64,000 bases of DNA from Pelotalea chapellei (GTDB lineage: Bacteria > Desulfobacterota > Desulfuromonadia > Geobacterales > Pseudopelobacteraceae). The stretch covers positions 124,001 through 188,000 of the forward strand of contig NZ_JAHDYS010000003.1 in the NCBI RefSeq assembly GCF_018531195.1, given 5' to 3'. Below the pieces are notes generated by a model that saw only the letters and a list, made by a program, of their open reading frames with translations, was not told the DNA's origin and did not search any database. Positions 34,643 to 41,986 of the stretch are shown piece by piece. Every line of letters begins with the position of its first letter. Positions within the stretch are counted from its first letter, which is position 1. Made by a program: the position numbers and the translations under genes.

Positions 34643-34673
34643 GAAGCCCCGGTGCGAAAAAATAAGAGCCACA

Positions 34674-34701
34674 ACGGGCGACGCATGCGTCGTCCCCTAC
34701 G
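34674..34701. repeat. REP-like palindrome
   Basis: Near-perfect palindrome GGGCGACGCA/TGCGTCGTCCC centred on GCATGC, followed by CTACG. Same family as the copy within bioD (27833-27860). Confidence 0.6.
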
Positions 34702-34750
34702 AGAACAAATTTTCCCGGTCCTCACGTTCCCCGTCTCTCCTTCTCACCCC

Positions 34751-34786
34751 GTCTCACTTTTGAGACAAAAATCTCACATGTGAGAC
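34751..34786 (+). promoter_or_regulatory. Two enhancer-like sites GTCTCA-N4-TGAGAC, 20 bp apart
   Basis: Site 1 GTCTCACTTTTGAGAC (34751-34766) and site 2 ATCTCACATGTGAGAC (34771-34786). Both are followed by AAAA and are spaced exactly 20 bp, two helical turns, so they lie on the same DNA face. That is the usual layout of upstream activator sites for NtrC-type regulators. They lie about 100 and 120 bp upstream of the predicted sigma-54 start site. Confidence 0.65.
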
Positions 34787-34850
34787 AAAACCCTATTCCT
34801 TATTTTACCTATCTACCTGAAATCACAAAACCAGCTCCTGTCAATCAGAT

Positions 34851-34865
34851 CGGCATGCTTCTTGA
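34851..34865 (+). promoter_or_regulatory. Possible sigma-54 promoter (-24/-12), one mismatch
   Basis: CGGCATGCTTCTTGA compared with TGGCAC-N5-TTGC: the -24 GG and GGCA match, TTG matches, but the -12 dinucleotide is GA instead of GC. Predicted start site 34877 is directly at the response regulator ATG, implying a leaderless transcript or a different start, so the call is tentative. Confidence 0.35.
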
Positions 34866-34877
34866 TGAACTGCCGTT

Positions 34878-35348
34878 ATGGTACTCACCTCGCAAGCCAT
34901 TCATTCTGAAAAAAAAGAGAGCCCTCACCGCATCCTGATCGTGGATGACGAACCGGCGGTTCTGTTTGCCTACTGCAAGATGATGCAGCGGGAAGGAATC
35001 ATGGTTGATAAATGCGAGTGCCTCGAGCATGCCATTTCCAGCATCAAATCCACTCAATACATGGCTGTGATCGCTGACATGCGTCTGGCCGGAACAGACA
35101 ACCTGGATGGACTGGAAGTTGTGCGTTCGACCCGGGAAATTCAACCTGACGCCACGGTAATCGTAGCAACAGGTTATGGCAGCCAGGAAGTGGAGCTGGC
35201 CGCACGCAAGATGGGAGTCACACATTATTTTGAAAAGCCGGTGCGGCCCTCTGACATCATGACTGTGCTTAAAAGATTAAAAGACGAGATCGGACAAAAC
35301 GCGTGTGCAACGATACTTGTTCTTCAAGCCATATCTGCATTTTTATGA
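34878..35348 (+). CDS. Single-domain response regulator (CheY-like receiver)
   Basis: 156 residues with one receiver domain: ILIVDDEPAVLFAYCKMMQ (acidic pocket), phospho-acceptor D67 (MAVIADMRLAGTDNLDG), conserved Thr in VIVATGYGS and Lys in YFEKPVRPSD. No output domain; the C-terminal 25 residues are short and helical. No good ribosome site before ATG 34878. It lies between the enhancer-like sites and the copper oxidase gene (30 bases away) and may relay phosphate or act as a sink for the upstream kinase. Confidence 0.85.
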   Translation: MVLTSQAIHSEKKESPHRILIVDDEPAVLFAYCKMMQREGIMVDKCECLEHAISSIKSTQYMAVIADMRLAGTDNLDGLEVVRSTREIQPDATVIVATGYGSQEVELAARKMGVTHYFEKPVRPSDIMTVLKRLKDEIGQNACATILVLQAISAFL

Positions 35349-35377
35349 AGGACATCATTCGTACGGAGAAGGGAACT

Positions 35378-37339
35378 ATGAGCTACAAAAGAACTGCAAT
35401 CCACATTCTTGTAATGGTCGCTGTACTGTCGCTGCTTTCTGCCTGCAGCACAAAAACTAATGAAAAAGTGGTCCAGGGTGCATCAAAAACCACCATGCTC
35501 AACCCACTGGCCTTGCAGCAGTTCGCCAATCCGCTCCCGCTGATTCCAGTAGCAACTCCCGACACAACTACGGACCCAAGCGTAGAAGCCTATACCGTGG
35601 TTGCGGAACAGACCAGCGGCTACGACTTCGGTCTGCGCAAAAAGGATGGCAGCGAATTTATCGATCCCGCTACAGGAACCCCGATTCGAACCACAGTATG
35701 GGGTTACACAACAAATGGCATCCAGGCAGGATATCTGGGCGCTACGATTGAAGCCCGCTCTACCCTGGATGGACCAACGGGCAAACCGGTTCAGGTCACC
35801 TATATCAACAACCTGAAAGATGGCAGCGGCAATCTGCTGGCCAAACATCTGCTGACCGTTGATCCGACCCTGGAAGGCGCCGACAATGGCGAACCCGAGG
35901 TGCGCATTGTGACCCACCTGCATGGCGGCCACGTACTGCCCGAGTTTGACGGCCACCCCGAGGCCTGGATCACCAATAATCCCAATTATGCCGGCGCTCC
36001 CGCCACTGCCACTGAACCGGCGCGACCTGCCGGTAACAAGGTCACTTACACATACAAGAATGACCAGGTGGCCAACCACCTCTGGTACCACGACCATGCC
36101 ATGGGCATTACCCGCCTCAATGTCTATGCAGGGTTGGCCGCTAATTACCTGCTGCGCGACAGCGTGGAGGACAACCTCAACCTGCCCAAAGGGGCCTACG
36201 AGATCCCGCTGGTGATCCAGGACAAATCCTTTAACCAGGATGGTTCACTGCACTACGATGCCAATCCGTTGCTGAAGCCGGACGGCACACCATACCTGGA
36301 TGCCGCCGGCAACCCGGTCAACAGTTCTAATCCTGAATTTTTCGGCAATGTGATCACCGTGAACGGCAAAGCCTGGCCCCTGTTGAATGTAGAACCGCGC
36401 AAGTATCGTTTCCGCGTATTGAACGGCTCGGATTCCCGCTTTTACAATATGTGGCTGGAGCGTTCCGACGGAGGAGCCATCCCGGCCGGGGCCATTACCC
36501 AGATCGGCAACGATGGCGGACTTATGCCTGATTCCGTCCCTGTGGGTGACAGCGCGGACAACGGCCTGCTATTGGCTTTGGCCGAACGGGCTGACCTGAT
36601 CATCGACTTTTCCAAATTTCCCGCAGGCACCAGCATTACAATCCGAAACGATGCCCCCACCCCCTTCCCTGGCGGAAGCGATGTTGACCCCGCCACCACG
36701 GGCCGTGTTATGCAGTTCAAGATCAGCAAACCGCTGGCTGGTCCTGATACGAGTGACCCTATTCCTGCGAATCCCCGCAGCTTGATTCCCTTGGATGTGG
36801 CGACCAAAACCCGTTTTCTGAATCTCCAGGAAACCGAGCAGGATGATTTCTTGGTGTATGACGCCATCACCGGTTCGTTCTCAAAACGTCTTAAGATCCT
36901 GATCAATGGTCTTCTTTTCGATGACCCTATCACTGAAAATCCAAAAATCGACAGCGTCGAAGACTGGGTCATCATCAACGACACAGAAGACGCTCATCCA
37001 ATGCACATACATCTTGTGCACTTTGAAGTGCTTGAGAAGGGAAGCGTTGTTCCTGGGACCTTCGACGCCCAGAATGCACCTTTCGCCCCAGTTGGCCTGC
37101 TCCCGAATACCAATCCTGACCCTACTCAACCCAGTTCTGCATACACCCTGCAACCCAACGAGCGGGGCCGCAAGGACACCGTGCGGGTACCACCGGCTCA
37201 AGGCTCGGGTTTGACCCGTTCACAGGGCTACGTCAAGATTCGGGCTAAATTCGACATCTTGGGCACGTACATGTGGCACTGCCACATATTGGCTCACGAA
37301 GATAACGCAATGATGCGGCCATTCACGGTTATTCAATAA
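35378..37339 (+). CDS. Lipoprotein multicopper oxidase (CotA/bilirubin-oxidase-like)
   Basis: 653 residues. Lipoprotein signal: VMVAVLSLLSAC with lipobox LSAC (Cys 23). All four copper-binding motifs are present in order: HLHGGHVLPEFDGHPEAW, HLWYHDHAMGITRLNVYAG, HPMHIHLVHFEVLE and MWHCHILAHEDNAMMRPF (type 1 Cys, His, Met and type 2/3 His). FPRGSDVDPATTGRVMQFKI-like and RYRFRVLNGSDSRFYNMWL-type segments (here KYRFRVLNGSDSRFYNMWL) are typical of CotA-like laccases. It should oxidise phenolics, metals or Cu(I)/Mn(II)/Fe(II) at the cell surface with oxygen. ATG 35378 follows GGAGAAGGGAACT; an in-frame start at 35303 lies within the previous gene and lacks the signal. Confidence 0.9.
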   Translation: MSYKRTAIHILVMVAVLSLLSACSTKTNEKVVQGASKTTMLNPLALQQFANPLPLIPVATPDTTTDPSVEAYTVVAEQTSGYDFGLRKKDGSEFIDPATGTPIRTTVWGYTTNGIQAGYLGATIEARSTLDGPTGKPVQVTYINNLKDGSGNLLAKHLLTVDPTLEGADNGEPEVRIVTHLHGGHVLPEFDGHPEAWITNNPNYAGAPATATEPARPAGNKVTYTYKNDQVANHLWYHDHAMGITRLNVYAGLAANYLLRDSVEDNLNLPKGAYEIPLVIQDKSFNQDGSLHYDANPLLKPDGTPYLDAAGNPVNSSNPEFFGNVITVNGKAWPLLNVEPRKYRFRVLNGSDSRFYNMWLERSDGGAIPAGAITQIGNDGGLMPDSVPVGDSADNGLLLALAERADLIIDFSKFPAGTSITIRNDAPTPFPGGSDVDPATTGRVMQFKISKPLAGPDTSDPIPANPRSLIPLDVATKTRFLNLQETEQDDFLVYDAITGSFSKRLKILINGLLFDDPITENPKIDSVEDWVIINDTEDAHPMHIHLVHFEVLEKGSVVPGTFDAQNAPFAPVGLLPNTNPDPTQPSSAYTLQPNERGRKDTVRVPPAQGSGLTRSQGYVKIRAKFDILGTYMWHCHILAHEDNAMMRPFTVIQ

Positions 37340-37374
37340 TAAAAGGTCCACTTCAGGACCTAAAGAGGATCGAA

Positions 37375-37410
37375 GGGGGATTTGTTTGTGACAAATAAGC
37401 CAAATCCCCC
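37375..37410 (+). terminator. Hairpin terminator after the first multicopper oxidase gene
   Basis: GGGGGATTTG (37375-37384) pairs exactly with CAAATCCCCC (37401-37410), followed by TGCTCCCTTTT. A 10-bp stem with a 16-base loop. Confidence 0.6.
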
Positions 37411-37578
37411 TGCTCCCTTTTCCAAAGGAAGCTTCCCCGAAGTATTATTGAGTCATTAAATAACTGGTTGCAAAAAAATAATTTAAATGACATTAAGGAT
37501 AAAAAATATCCTATTAGAAAGCTTGAAATATCTCGGTCGGACATTGAACCGGCCTACTCCAACACAGGATGGTGCACC

Positions 37579-38247
37579 ATGAAGAAAAGCCTCGTTGTAC
37601 TGCTGATCACACTGTTGAGCGTCCCGGCAATTGCCGCTGACGCGCCGACAAAAACTGAAGAACAGAAAACTCTCTATGCAATCGGATTAATGGTGTCCCG
37701 TTCCCTTTCCATTTTCAATCTGACCCCTGCCGAATTGGAATTCGTCAAACAGGGACTGACCGATGCGGTCAGCGGGAAAAAACCGGAAGTAGATCTCACC
37801 GAGTACAATGCGAAAGTTCAGGACTTTGCTCGTTCGCGGCGCAAAGTCCAAGGAGACAAACTGGCAGCGGCAGGCAAAGAATATCTCGATAAGGTGGCCA
37901 ATGAAAAAGGGGCCATCAAGACTGATTCAGGAATGGTCTACAAGTCATTGGTTGAAGGCAAAGGAGATTCACCCAAAGCAAGCGATACGGTTAAGGTCAA
38001 CTACCGCGGCACCCTCCCGGATGGAAAGGAATTTGACAGCTCCTACAAACGCAATAAACCGGTGGAGTTCAAATTGGATGCAGTCATCAAATGCTGGACG
38101 GAAGGTCTGCAGAAGATGAAGCCGGGTGGCAAGGCACAACTCGTTTGTCCTGCAAATCTCGCATACGGTGAAACCGGAGCAGGAGAACTCATTCTGCCGG
38201 GCGCTACACTGGTGTTCGAGGTGGAACTGTTGGAAGTGAAGAAATAA
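37579..38247 (+). CDS. Exported FKBP-type peptidyl-prolyl isomerase (first)
   Basis: 222 residues. Signal peptide MKKSLVVLLITLLSVPAIAA. An N-terminal helical dimerisation region (TLYAIGLMVSRSLSIFNL, QGLTDAVSGKKPEVDL) like FkpA/Mip, then an FKBP domain from about residue 115: VKVNYRGTLPDGKEFDSSY, GLQKMKPGGKAQLVCPANLAYG and LPGATLVFEVELLEV, with the Tyr, Phe, Trp and other active-site positions typical of FKBPs (CWTEGLQ replaces VIPGWTEGLQ). ATG 37579 follows GGATGGTG. A periplasmic foldase flanked by multicopper oxidase and SCO genes, so the oxidases are likely clients. Confidence 0.9.
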   Translation: MKKSLVVLLITLLSVPAIAADAPTKTEEQKTLYAIGLMVSRSLSIFNLTPAELEFVKQGLTDAVSGKKPEVDLTEYNAKVQDFARSRRKVQGDKLAAAGKEYLDKVANEKGAIKTDSGMVYKSLVEGKGDSPKASDTVKVNYRGTLPDGKEFDSSYKRNKPVEFKLDAVIKCWTEGLQKMKPGGKAQLVCPANLAYGETGAGELILPGATLVFEVELLEVKK

Positions 38248-38281
38248 GAGCGATAGTCGAAGTTCTTACACCCTCCCCCAA

Positions 38282-38302
38282 CCCCTCCCATAAAGGGAGG
38301 GG
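38282..38302 (+). terminator. Rho-independent terminator after the first FKBP gene
   Basis: CCCCTCCC and GGGAGGGG make an 8-bp stem with a 5-base loop, followed by AGCTTTTA. A second C/G-rich hairpin (38321-38361) follows before the SCO gene. Confidence 0.6.
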
Positions 38303-38393
38303 AGCTTTTACCCCCCTCTCCCCTTGTGGACCCACAGGGCCTAAAGGAGAGGGATGGGGAGAGGGGAGATTTACTACCTTGGAGCCCTGAATC

Positions 38394-38966
38394 ATGAAAC
38401 TGCCGTTTACCCGAATCCTGATAGTTGTTGCAATGCTGGCATGTGCAGCCGCTCCGCTTAGAGCTGAAAACAAACCATACAAACGCACTGTTGAGTCATA
38501 TTCACTGCCCGATGTGACACTGATTAATCAGGACGGGAAAAAAGTGCGCCTGCAGAGCATCATGCAATCTGACAAACTTGTTGTAGTGGATTTCATCTTT
38601 GGCACCTGCACGACCATCTGTCCGATACTCTCGGTAGGTTATTCAAACCTGCAACGAAAACTGGGGCCTGACACCAACAAGGTGCATCTCATATCCATCT
38701 CTATTGATCCGGAACATGACACTCCGAAAATCATGAAGGAATATCTGAAACGATATCAGGCAAAGCCGGGCTGGGATTTTCTCACCGGCTCGCGCTCGGA
38801 CATCAACAAGGTGATGTATGCGCTGAATGCCTATATCCCCAACAAGATGTCCCATTACCCGCTGACGTTGTTCCGGCCTGCGGGCAACAATAAATGGATC
38901 AGAATCTTTGGACTCATGAACAGCACAGAGTTCCTGGAAGAAACCAAAAAGGCGGGATTGAAATGA
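38394..38966 (+). CDS. SCO1/SenC family copper chaperone
   Basis: 190 residues with a signal peptide (ILIVVAMLACAAAPLRAE) and a thioredoxin fold. The copper/thiol motif CTTIC (FIFGTCTTICPIL) and the distal conserved His (NKMSHYPLTLF) are both present, as in SCO proteins that deliver copper to cytochrome oxidase CuA and other cuproenzymes. ISIDPEHDTPKIMKEYLKRY is the family signature. The stop overlaps the cytochrome fusion gene (ATGA). No cytochrome oxidase subunit II gene is nearby, so the likely clients are the multicopper oxidases or the cytochrome fusion. Confidence 0.92.
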   Translation: MKLPFTRILIVVAMLACAAAPLRAENKPYKRTVESYSLPDVTLINQDGKKVRLQSIMQSDKLVVVDFIFGTCTTICPILSVGYSNLQRKLGPDTNKVHLISISIDPEHDTPKIMKEYLKRYQAKPGWDFLTGSRSDINKVMYALNAYIPNKMSHYPLTLFRPAGNNKWIRIFGLMNSTEFLEETKKAGLK

Positions 38967-40648
38967 AAGGCCTTGGGAAGACATTGATACTCCTGTCAGC
39001 CGTTGCAGCATGTCTGTCTCTGCTGATTGTTTGCGACGCGACTGCCACCTCGGCCAGTCCGGCGCTTTCCCAGCAACAAAAACTCAAGCTGGGGGAGCGG
39101 ATCTATCGCGAAGGCATTCTTCCTAATGGAGAGCCCTTGATGGCTTTCGTAAAAGGAGATTTGCCGGTTCCAGGAACCGCTTTCACCTGCATAAGCTGCC
39201 ATTTGCGCGGGGGCATCGGCTCTATAGAAGGTGGAGTCTATACACCCCCGACAAATGGAAAGACGCTCTATCAACCGCTCAAGAAAATCCATAAAGGGGT
39301 GGAGATAAAGTATGGCGAAGATCCCTTTCGCAGGCCCGCTTACACTGACGAAACCCTGGCAGAAGTGCTTCGCACCGGCACAGACCCGGTCGGCAAGATT
39401 CTGGATGATGTCATGCCCCGCTATCTGCTGGAGGATGAAGACGCTCCCCTGCTGATTGCGTACCTGAAGTCGCTGTCGTCCGAGTTCTCACCAGGAGTTA
39501 CCGATACAACGCTGCATTTTGCAACGATTATTTCCGAAGATGCCAACCCGGCAGACACGGAAGCAATGGTCAGCGGCATTGAAAAATTTATTACCGACAA
39601 AAACGGTATGGCAAACAATTACCGCAACGTCAGGACGCCCAGAGACCGGATGATGGCCAAAGCCATGTCCACATCCAAAGAACTGGAACTTCGCAAGTTG
39701 ACCCTGTCACGCTGGATCCTTAAGGGAGCACCGGAAACATGGCGCAGGCAGCTGGAGGAATACAACCGCCGCGAGCCGGCGTTCGCACTGCTGGGAGGAC
39801 TGGTAAATGGTGACTGGCAGCCGATCCACCAGTTCACCGAAGAAAACGGCATTCCCTGTATTTTTCCAAACACGGATTTTCCCGTAATATCCGATACCGA
39901 CTGGTACACCCTTTATATTTCAAAGGGTTTTTACCAGGAAGGCGAAGCAGTTGCTCGTTTTCTGAATAGCAAGGAAGAGTTGCTACAAGACACCAGGATA
40001 ATTCAGATTGTCCGTGCATCCCGCGAGGGTCGTGCCCTGTCGGCAGGATTTGAAGAAACCTGGAAAACAATGAGCCATAATCCCCCGCTGACAATTTCTT
40101 TGGCCAAAGAGGAACAGTTGTCGGACGCTATGGTTTCAAAACTGACTGCCAAAGAGGAACCTCTGATCATCCTGGTCTGGGACGGCCCCGATTCCGGGCG
40201 AATTCTGACTGCTCTGGCCAATGGCAAGAACAAACCAACCATGGTTTTCGCCTCTTCAAGCTATCTGGGCAAAAATCTAATGACACTGCCGGAACAGGTT
40301 CGCGATTTCACCTACCTGTCCTACCCTTACCGACTGCCGCAGGACAAGGTCATAGATCCGATGATGGGAAAGGCCATCAATTTTCAGGTTGGAGACAATC
40401 GCGTGGCCCAGCAGACCTATGCCCTGGTGCTGACACTGAACATGGCGGTAATGGAGATCAAGGGAAATTATTACCGCGACCACTTTCTGGATGCCATCGG
40501 CATGTCCATGGACCGGGTAGTGCCGCTGTACGAACGCCTCAGCTTTGGGCCCGGCCAGCGCTACGCCTCAAAAGGCTGCTACATCGTTCAGTTGGCCGGA
40601 GGAGAGAACCCCCAACTTGTGAAAAGAAGCGACTGGGTCACACATTAA
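38963..40648 (+). CDS. Cytochrome c fused to a periplasmic-binding-protein-like domain
   Basis: 561 residues from ATG 38963 (ATGA overlap with the SCO gene; a longer frame starts inside it). Signal peptide MKGLGKTLILLSAVAACLSL and on. Residues about 40-170 form a cytochrome c domain with one heme motif, C76-IS-C79-H80, and MPRYLLEDEDAPLLIAYLKSL toward its end. From about 180 the sequence looks like a type I periplasmic binding fold of the branched-chain amino acid type (FALLGGLVNGDWQPIHQFTE, PCIFPNTDFPVISDTDWYTLYIS, EPLIILVWDGPDSGRILTAL). This heme/ligand-binding combination suggests a redox-coupled sensor or a receptor for electron carriers, but no known function. Confidence 0.8.
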   Translation: MKGLGKTLILLSAVAACLSLLIVCDATATSASPALSQQQKLKLGERIYREGILPNGEPLMAFVKGDLPVPGTAFTCISCHLRGGIGSIEGGVYTPPTNGKTLYQPLKKIHKGVEIKYGEDPFRRPAYTDETLAEVLRTGTDPVGKILDDVMPRYLLEDEDAPLLIAYLKSLSSEFSPGVTDTTLHFATIISEDANPADTEAMVSGIEKFITDKNGMANNYRNVRTPRDRMMAKAMSTSKELELRKLTLSRWILKGAPETWRRQLEEYNRREPAFALLGGLVNGDWQPIHQFTEENGIPCIFPNTDFPVISDTDWYTLYISKGFYQEGEAVARFLNSKEELLQDTRIIQIVRASREGRALSAGFEETWKTMSHNPPLTISLAKEEQLSDAMVSKLTAKEEPLIILVWDGPDSGRILTALANGKNKPTMVFASSSYLGKNLMTLPEQVRDFTYLSYPYRLPQDKVIDPMMGKAINFQVGDNRVAQQTYALVLTLNMAVMEIKGNYYRDHFLDAIGMSMDRVVPLYERLSFGPGQRYASKGCYIVQLAGGENPQLVKRSDWVTH

Positions 40649-40702
40649 TCCTGACTCAATTCAACATAGTAGTTTGGAAAAATCAAAAGGAGCACAGAAG
40701 AC

Positions 40703-41398
40703 ATGAAATTCATTAAATTTTCTCTGATTACAGTGGCACTCTTCACAGCCCAAACCGGATTTGCCGAACCGGTGACACTAAAAACGCCACAAGACAACAT
40801 AAACTACGCAGTAGGCGTCAACATGGCAAATACCCTTAAAAATCAAGGATTCGAGGTTGATTTTAATCTTGTAATGCAGGGTTTTAAAGATGCCAGCACA
40901 GACGCCAATCTTCTCCTTAGCGAGCAGGAACTGCGTAAAGCAACCATCCAGTATCAAAACGTTGTCCGCAAAAAACAGGGTGCTCGCGCAAAACTCAATA
41001 AAGCAGCAGCCAACAAAAAAACTGGTGAAGCATTTCTGGCACAAAACAAAAACAGAGAAGAGGTCAAGACCCTGCCCAGCGGGCTCCAATATTTGGTTTT
41101 GATAGCCGGCAAAGGCAAGACTCCATCAAGCGACGATACTGTTGAATACAATTATCGGGGCCTCCATTTAAAAGGAACGGAGTATGACAGCAGCTACCGT
41201 AGCGGGAAACCGGTAACTGTCAAAGTCTCGGAAAGTCCAATTCCTGCACTGCAGGAAGCATTTAAACTAATGCCGGTAGGCTCAAAGTGGCAGCTATTCA
41301 TTCCTCCCCAACTCGCCTATGGAGAGCAGGGACTTGGGCTGAGCGTAGGTCCCAATGAAACGGTTATCCTTGAAGTTGAATTATTGGCCATCAAATAG
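40703..41398 (+). CDS. Exported FKBP-type peptidyl-prolyl isomerase (second)
   Basis: 231 residues, signal peptide MKFIKFSLITVALFTAQTGFA, FKBP_N-type helical part (INYAVGVNMANTLKNQGFEV, QELRKATIQYQNVVRKKQGA) and FKBP domain (VEYNYRGLHLKGTEYDSSYR, LMPVGSKWQLFIPPQLAYGE, NETVILEVELLAI). It lacks the VIPGW tryptophan context (IPALQEAF), so catalysis may be reduced and chaperone function retained. AAGGAG 12 bases before the ATG. It differs enough from the first FKBP to be an old duplicate. Confidence 0.88.
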   Translation: MKFIKFSLITVALFTAQTGFAEPVTLKTPQDNINYAVGVNMANTLKNQGFEVDFNLVMQGFKDASTDANLLLSEQELRKATIQYQNVVRKKQGARAKLNKAAANKKTGEAFLAQNKNREEVKTLPSGLQYLVLIAGKGKTPSSDDTVEYNYRGLHLKGTEYDSSYRSGKPVTVKVSESPIPALQEAFKLMPVGSKWQLFIPPQLAYGEQGLGLSVGPNETVILEVELLAIK

Positions 41399-41454
41399 CT
41401 TCTTTCGATGTCAATGAGACAGCGAAGTCTGCTCTGACTACCAAGGACACGGCC

Positions 41455-41853
41455 ATGAAAACCACAACAGTTTTTTCCAGTTTCTGCATTGTCACGGCTC
41501 TGGGTATGACAGCCCAAGCTGACACTTCATGCCGAGTAATCGAATATCCGGATCATTATGAAGCTGTCTGCAACGGTGACGAAAAAGTTGTTCCATCAAT
41601 ATCTTCTCCACTGGTTATCCCGGCGACTCCTTCTAAGTCCAAGAAGAGTGGTGCGAAGCCGGAAGTAAGAAAAATCATTACTTACAGGCTGAACCGCCCG
41701 ATTAAAACAGGATGGAATGACAAACTGGCCATAAGGATGAAGTTAATCAAGGAGGAACAGGAAAAGCAGCGCCAAGAGGCTGAAACAGCTCCACCAGAAC
41801 CGGAACAGAGGGAAGACACCATCTCCGATTCCTCCGACATGAATCCCATGTAA
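41455..41853 (+). CDS. Small exported protein of unknown function
   Basis: 132 residues with a signal peptide (MKTTTVFSSFCIVTALGMTAQA), two cysteines close to the mature N-terminus (TSCRVIEYPDHYEAVCNGD, possibly a disulfide), a basic proline-rich middle and a charged helical C-terminus (KEEQEKQRQEAETAPPEPE). No family recognised. It lies between the second FKBP gene and the giant oxidase gene on the same strand, so an accessory role to the oxidase is possible. Confidence 0.6.
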   Translation: MKTTTVFSSFCIVTALGMTAQADTSCRVIEYPDHYEAVCNGDEKVVPSISSPLVIPATPSKSKKSGAKPEVRKIITYRLNRPIKTGWNDKLAIRMKLIKEEQEKQRQEAETAPPEPEQREDTISDSSDMNPM

Positions 41854-41986
41854 TCCACTTACCCTGTTCCTGCTGCAGACACATTTCAATGGACAGACGG
41901 ATGATCAAACAATGAAAGGAGGGAATGCAATCTGGTTGTATGAGATCCAATGGCAAAAGTAAGTACAACATCAAGGAGGATTAATC

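Noticed and set aside
35303-35377. Earlier in-frame start of the lipoprotein multicopper oxidase
   Set aside because: It overlaps the upstream response regulator and would put 25 residues before a complete lipoprotein signal peptide.
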